Assembly (NCBI RefSeq): GCF_020179755.1
Contig: NZ_JAIUCY010000004.1
Coordinates: forward strand, 62,001-126,000
Source of the DNA: Herbaspirillum sp. alder98
Lineage (GTDB): Bacteria > Pseudomonadota > Gammaproteobacteria > Burkholderiales > Burkholderiaceae_D
Length of the DNA stretch: 64,000 bases
Direction of reading: 5' to 3'
The stretch's first letter is position 1, and each line of letters begins with the position of its first letter. The notes below the pieces were generated by a model, which worked only from the letters and a program-made list of their open reading frames with translations, had not been told where the DNA came from and made no database searches. The position numbers were made by a program, and so were the translations under genes. This document shows, piece by piece, positions 62,295 to 64,000 of this stretch.

Positions 62295-62830
62295 CCCAAG
62301 ATACTGTTCCCGGTACGGCCGGCCCGACCCTGCCGTGCCGTCGCGCCAACGCCCGCTTCATGCTGGCGCATCCCGCACACTGGATTGCGCAGGGCTTCGG
62401 CAGCGGCCTGTCGCCGATCATGCCCGGCACCGCCGGCACCCTGTTCGGCTGGCTGTCGTATGCGGTGCTGACGACGCGCTGGCCGCAGGTATTCACTACG
62501 GCCAACTGGCTGGCCATCGTGGTGGCGGGCTTCGTGATCGGCATCTGGGCCTGCCATCGCACCGGGCGCGCGCTCAACTCGCCCGATGACGGTAGCATGG
62601 TGTGGGACGAGATCATCGCCATCTGGCTGGTGCTGTTGATGGTGTCGCCGGCCAGCCTGAAAGAGCAGTTCGCCGCCTTCGTCGTGTTCCGCTTCTTCGA
62701 CATGGTCAAGCCGCCGCCGATCGCCTGGTTCGACCGCCATTTCAAAGGTGGCTTCGGCGTCATGTGGGACGACATCGTGGCCGCCTTCTATACCTTGCTG
62801 GTGCTGGCGTTCTGGCGCGTCTACGGCTGA
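62291..62830 (+). CDS. pgpA: Phosphatidylglycerophosphatase A
   Basis: An inner-membrane enzyme of 179 residues that dephosphorylates phosphatidylglycerol phosphate to phosphatidylglycerol. The N-terminal region WIAQGFGSGLSPIMPGTAGTLFGW is characteristic, as is the acidic metal site VWDEIIAIWLVLL and the RFFDMVKPPPIAWFDRHFKGGFGVMWDDIVAAFY segment. Three or four membrane helices are visible. It overlaps thiL by 4 bases, the common proteobacterial order. Confidence 0.95.
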   Translation: MTQDTVPGTAGPTLPCRRANARFMLAHPAHWIAQGFGSGLSPIMPGTAGTLFGWLSYAVLTTRWPQVFTTANWLAIVVAGFVIGIWACHRTGRALNSPDDGSMVWDEIIAIWLVLLMVSPASLKEQFAAFVVFRFFDMVKPPPIAWFDRHFKGGFGVMWDDIVAAFYTLLVLAFWRVYG

Positions 62831-62936
62831 CGGTTCAACAATGGCCGCGACCGGAGTATGCTTCACCATGCATGTATCTGATCACTGCCACAGGTCACCA
62901 CCTGAGTGCCCCAGGCCCTAACCGAGGATGACATTC

Positions 62937-63419
62937 ATGGACACCACGATCGACTTAGCCACCCGCGTAGGCCAGGCCCTGAAGGCCCGCGGTCTGCTGT
63001 TAGCCACTGCCGAATCATGCACCGGGGGCGGCGTGGCGCACGCCATCACCGAAATCGCCGGTTCTTCCGAATGGTTCGACTGCGGCTTCATCACTTATTC
63101 CAACGCATCCAAGAACGAATTGCTCGACATCGCCGAGTCGCTCATCGCCCAGCATGGCGCGGTCAGTGAGGAAATCGCCGGCGCCATGGCCGAGGGCGCC
63201 GTGGCCAACAGCAGTTCGCACGTGGCCGTCTCGACCACCGGCATCGCCGGGCCGGGCGGCGCAGTGCCCGGCAAGCCGGTCGGCACCGTCTGCTTCGGCT
63301 GGCGCGTGGGCGACAAGACTTATACCGAACGATTGGTGTTTGCGGGCGACCGCCGCGAAGTGCGCGAACAGACGGTCGTGCATTCGCTGAAGGGATTGTT
63401 GAAGTTGCTGTCGGACTAA
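62937..63419 (+). CDS. pncC: Nicotinamide-nucleotide amidase (CinA C-terminal type)
   Basis: A deamidase of 160 residues that converts nicotinamide mononucleotide to nicotinate mononucleotide in NAD recycling. It is the stand-alone form of the CinA C-terminal domain: LLATAESCTGGGVAHAITEIAGSSEWFDCGFITYSN, then VSTTGIAGPGGAVPGKPVGTVCFG. The second in-frame ATG is used, as GAGG lies 9 bases before it and directly abuts the first. It follows pgpA after a gap of 106 bases. Confidence 0.94.
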   Translation: MDTTIDLATRVGQALKARGLLLATAESCTGGGVAHAITEIAGSSEWFDCGFITYSNASKNELLDIAESLIAQHGAVSEEIAGAMAEGAVANSSSHVAVSTTGIAGPGGAVPGKPVGTVCFGWRVGDKTYTERLVFAGDRREVREQTVVHSLKGLLKLLSD

Positions 63420-63439
63420 CGTTATCCGCCGGCGCGACG

Positions 63440-63493
63440 GAATAACTTATCACTCCGATTCCGTCGCCCTGACGAAAGTCAGGGCCCAGCGTC
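63440..63493 (-). repeat. REP-like palindrome between pncC and pyrF
   Basis: The minus strand carries GACGCTGGGCCCTGACTTTC, then GTCAGGGCGACGGAATC and AAGTTATTC. It nearly repeats the unit at 8.6 kb and again lies between convergent gene ends. Confidence 0.65.
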
Positions 63494-63568
63494 TTTCGCT
63501 TCATCTCAAGAATATTTTCCTGATTCTCCGCCCGACGCATACGGTGTCGGCTGTCGAGCCGACCGCGA

Positions 63569-64000
63569 TCAACGGTACTTGTTGATCGCGTCCCGCGTCT
63601 CGAGCGCTACCCGGCGCGCAGCGGCGGTGTAGTCTTCACCCGGTTCACGCGCGGCATACAGGATGGCGCGTGACGAGTTGATCATCATGCCGGTGCCGGC
63701 TGCGGTGCGGCCAGCCTTGACGGTGGCCTCGACGTCGCCGCCCTGGGCGCCCACGCCGGGCACCAGCAGCGGCATGTCGCCGATGATGGCGCGCACCTGC
63801 GCCAGCTCCTGCGGGAAAGTCGCCCCTACCACCAGGCCGCACTGGCCATTGGTGTTCCACTTCTCGGCCACCAGGCGCGCCACGTGCTGGTACAGCGGCC
63901 GGCCCGCGACATCGAGGAACTGCAGATCGGAACCGCCCGCATTGGACGTGCGGCACAGCACGATCACGCCACGATCCTTGTATTCCAGATAAGGCGCCAC
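63569..64000 (-). CDS. pyrF: Orotidine 5'-phosphate decarboxylase, C-terminal part
   Basis: PyrF decarboxylates OMP to UMP, the last step of pyrimidine synthesis. The window holds the C-terminal 143 or so residues; the gene continues past the right edge. [14 protein letters not shown], then [20 protein letters not shown], the phosphate-binding [13 protein letters not shown] and [15 protein letters not shown] mark the long (type 2) PyrF group of actinobacteria and many proteobacteria. The catalytic Lys region is outside the window. The gene is convergent with pncC. Confidence 0.93.
   Translation of the reverse strand: MAPYLEYKDRGVIVLCRTSNAGGSDLQFLDVAGRPLYQHVARLVAEKWNTNGQCGLVVGATFPQELAQVRAIIGDMPLLVPGVGAQGGDVEATVKAGRTAAGTGMMINSSRAILYAAREPGEDYTAAARRVALETRDAINKYR

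Overview
The window looks like chromosomal DNA of a high-GC betaproteobacterium of the Oxalobacteraceae, most likely Herbaspirillum or a close relative. The reasons are the protein sequences, the rpsP-rimM-trmD-rplS operon next to a Nudix/CobD-like pair, an NAD-dependent fds formate dehydrogenase operon, and the general codon and GC character. The genus is an inference from memory; no search was run. No prophage, insertion sequence, CRISPR array or rRNA was seen.

Left part (1-12.4 kb, mostly minus strand): the 5' end of trpS behind what looks like a tryptophan attenuator with a 16-codon leader peptide, two small envelope proteins, fumC, a DUF3579 protein, a CobD/CbiB-like membrane protein, a CoA-pyrophosphatase, the ribosomal/tRNA-modification operon, a TM2 membrane protein, an acyl-CoA dehydrogenase and etfBA.

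12.5-19.7 kb: a 2-ketogluconate utilisation locus (kguE-kguK-kguD order) joined to a polar-amino-acid-type ABC transporter and a PtxS-like LacI repressor with two matching operators. A 127-bp imperfect palindrome separates the binding-protein gene from the permeases. 20.0-30.4 kb: fdsGBA-fdhD-fdsD, an OFA-family oxalate/formate carrier, a divergent ModE-type HTH plus periplasmic-binding-domain regulator, and a degenerate LysR regulator. 30.5-32.4 kb: a hexose-6-phosphate mutarotase, an adhesin-E-like secreted protein and tRNA-Leu(CAA).

32.6-50.5 kb (plus strand): a 20-gene aryl polyene (APE) pigment cluster, almost wholly translationally coupled. It holds a chain-length factor, two ACPs, a fused acyl-ACP ligase/dehydratase, an MIO-type tyrosine/aromatic ammonia lyase, a thioesterase, a LolA-like protein, an MMPL exporter, a halogenase-like flavoprotein, a KS-DH-KR-KS elongation core and its own phosphopantetheinyl transferase. 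It is the main accessory system here. The predicted product is an outer-membrane hydroxycinnamate-started polyene ester, possibly halogenated.

50.5-53.7 kb: five small exported proteins, including the CsgG-like/DUF4810/DUF799 lipoprotein trio. 53.7-60.9 kb: DctB/DctD two-component genes, a KgtP-like dicarboxylate/2-oxoglutarate permease with a sigma-54 promoter and tandem upstream palindromes, and malic enzyme; together these form a C4-dicarboxylate uptake and use module. Right end: thiL-pgpA-pncC and the 3' part of pyrF. A small family of REP-like palindromes occurs at 8.6, 21.1 and 63.4 kb.
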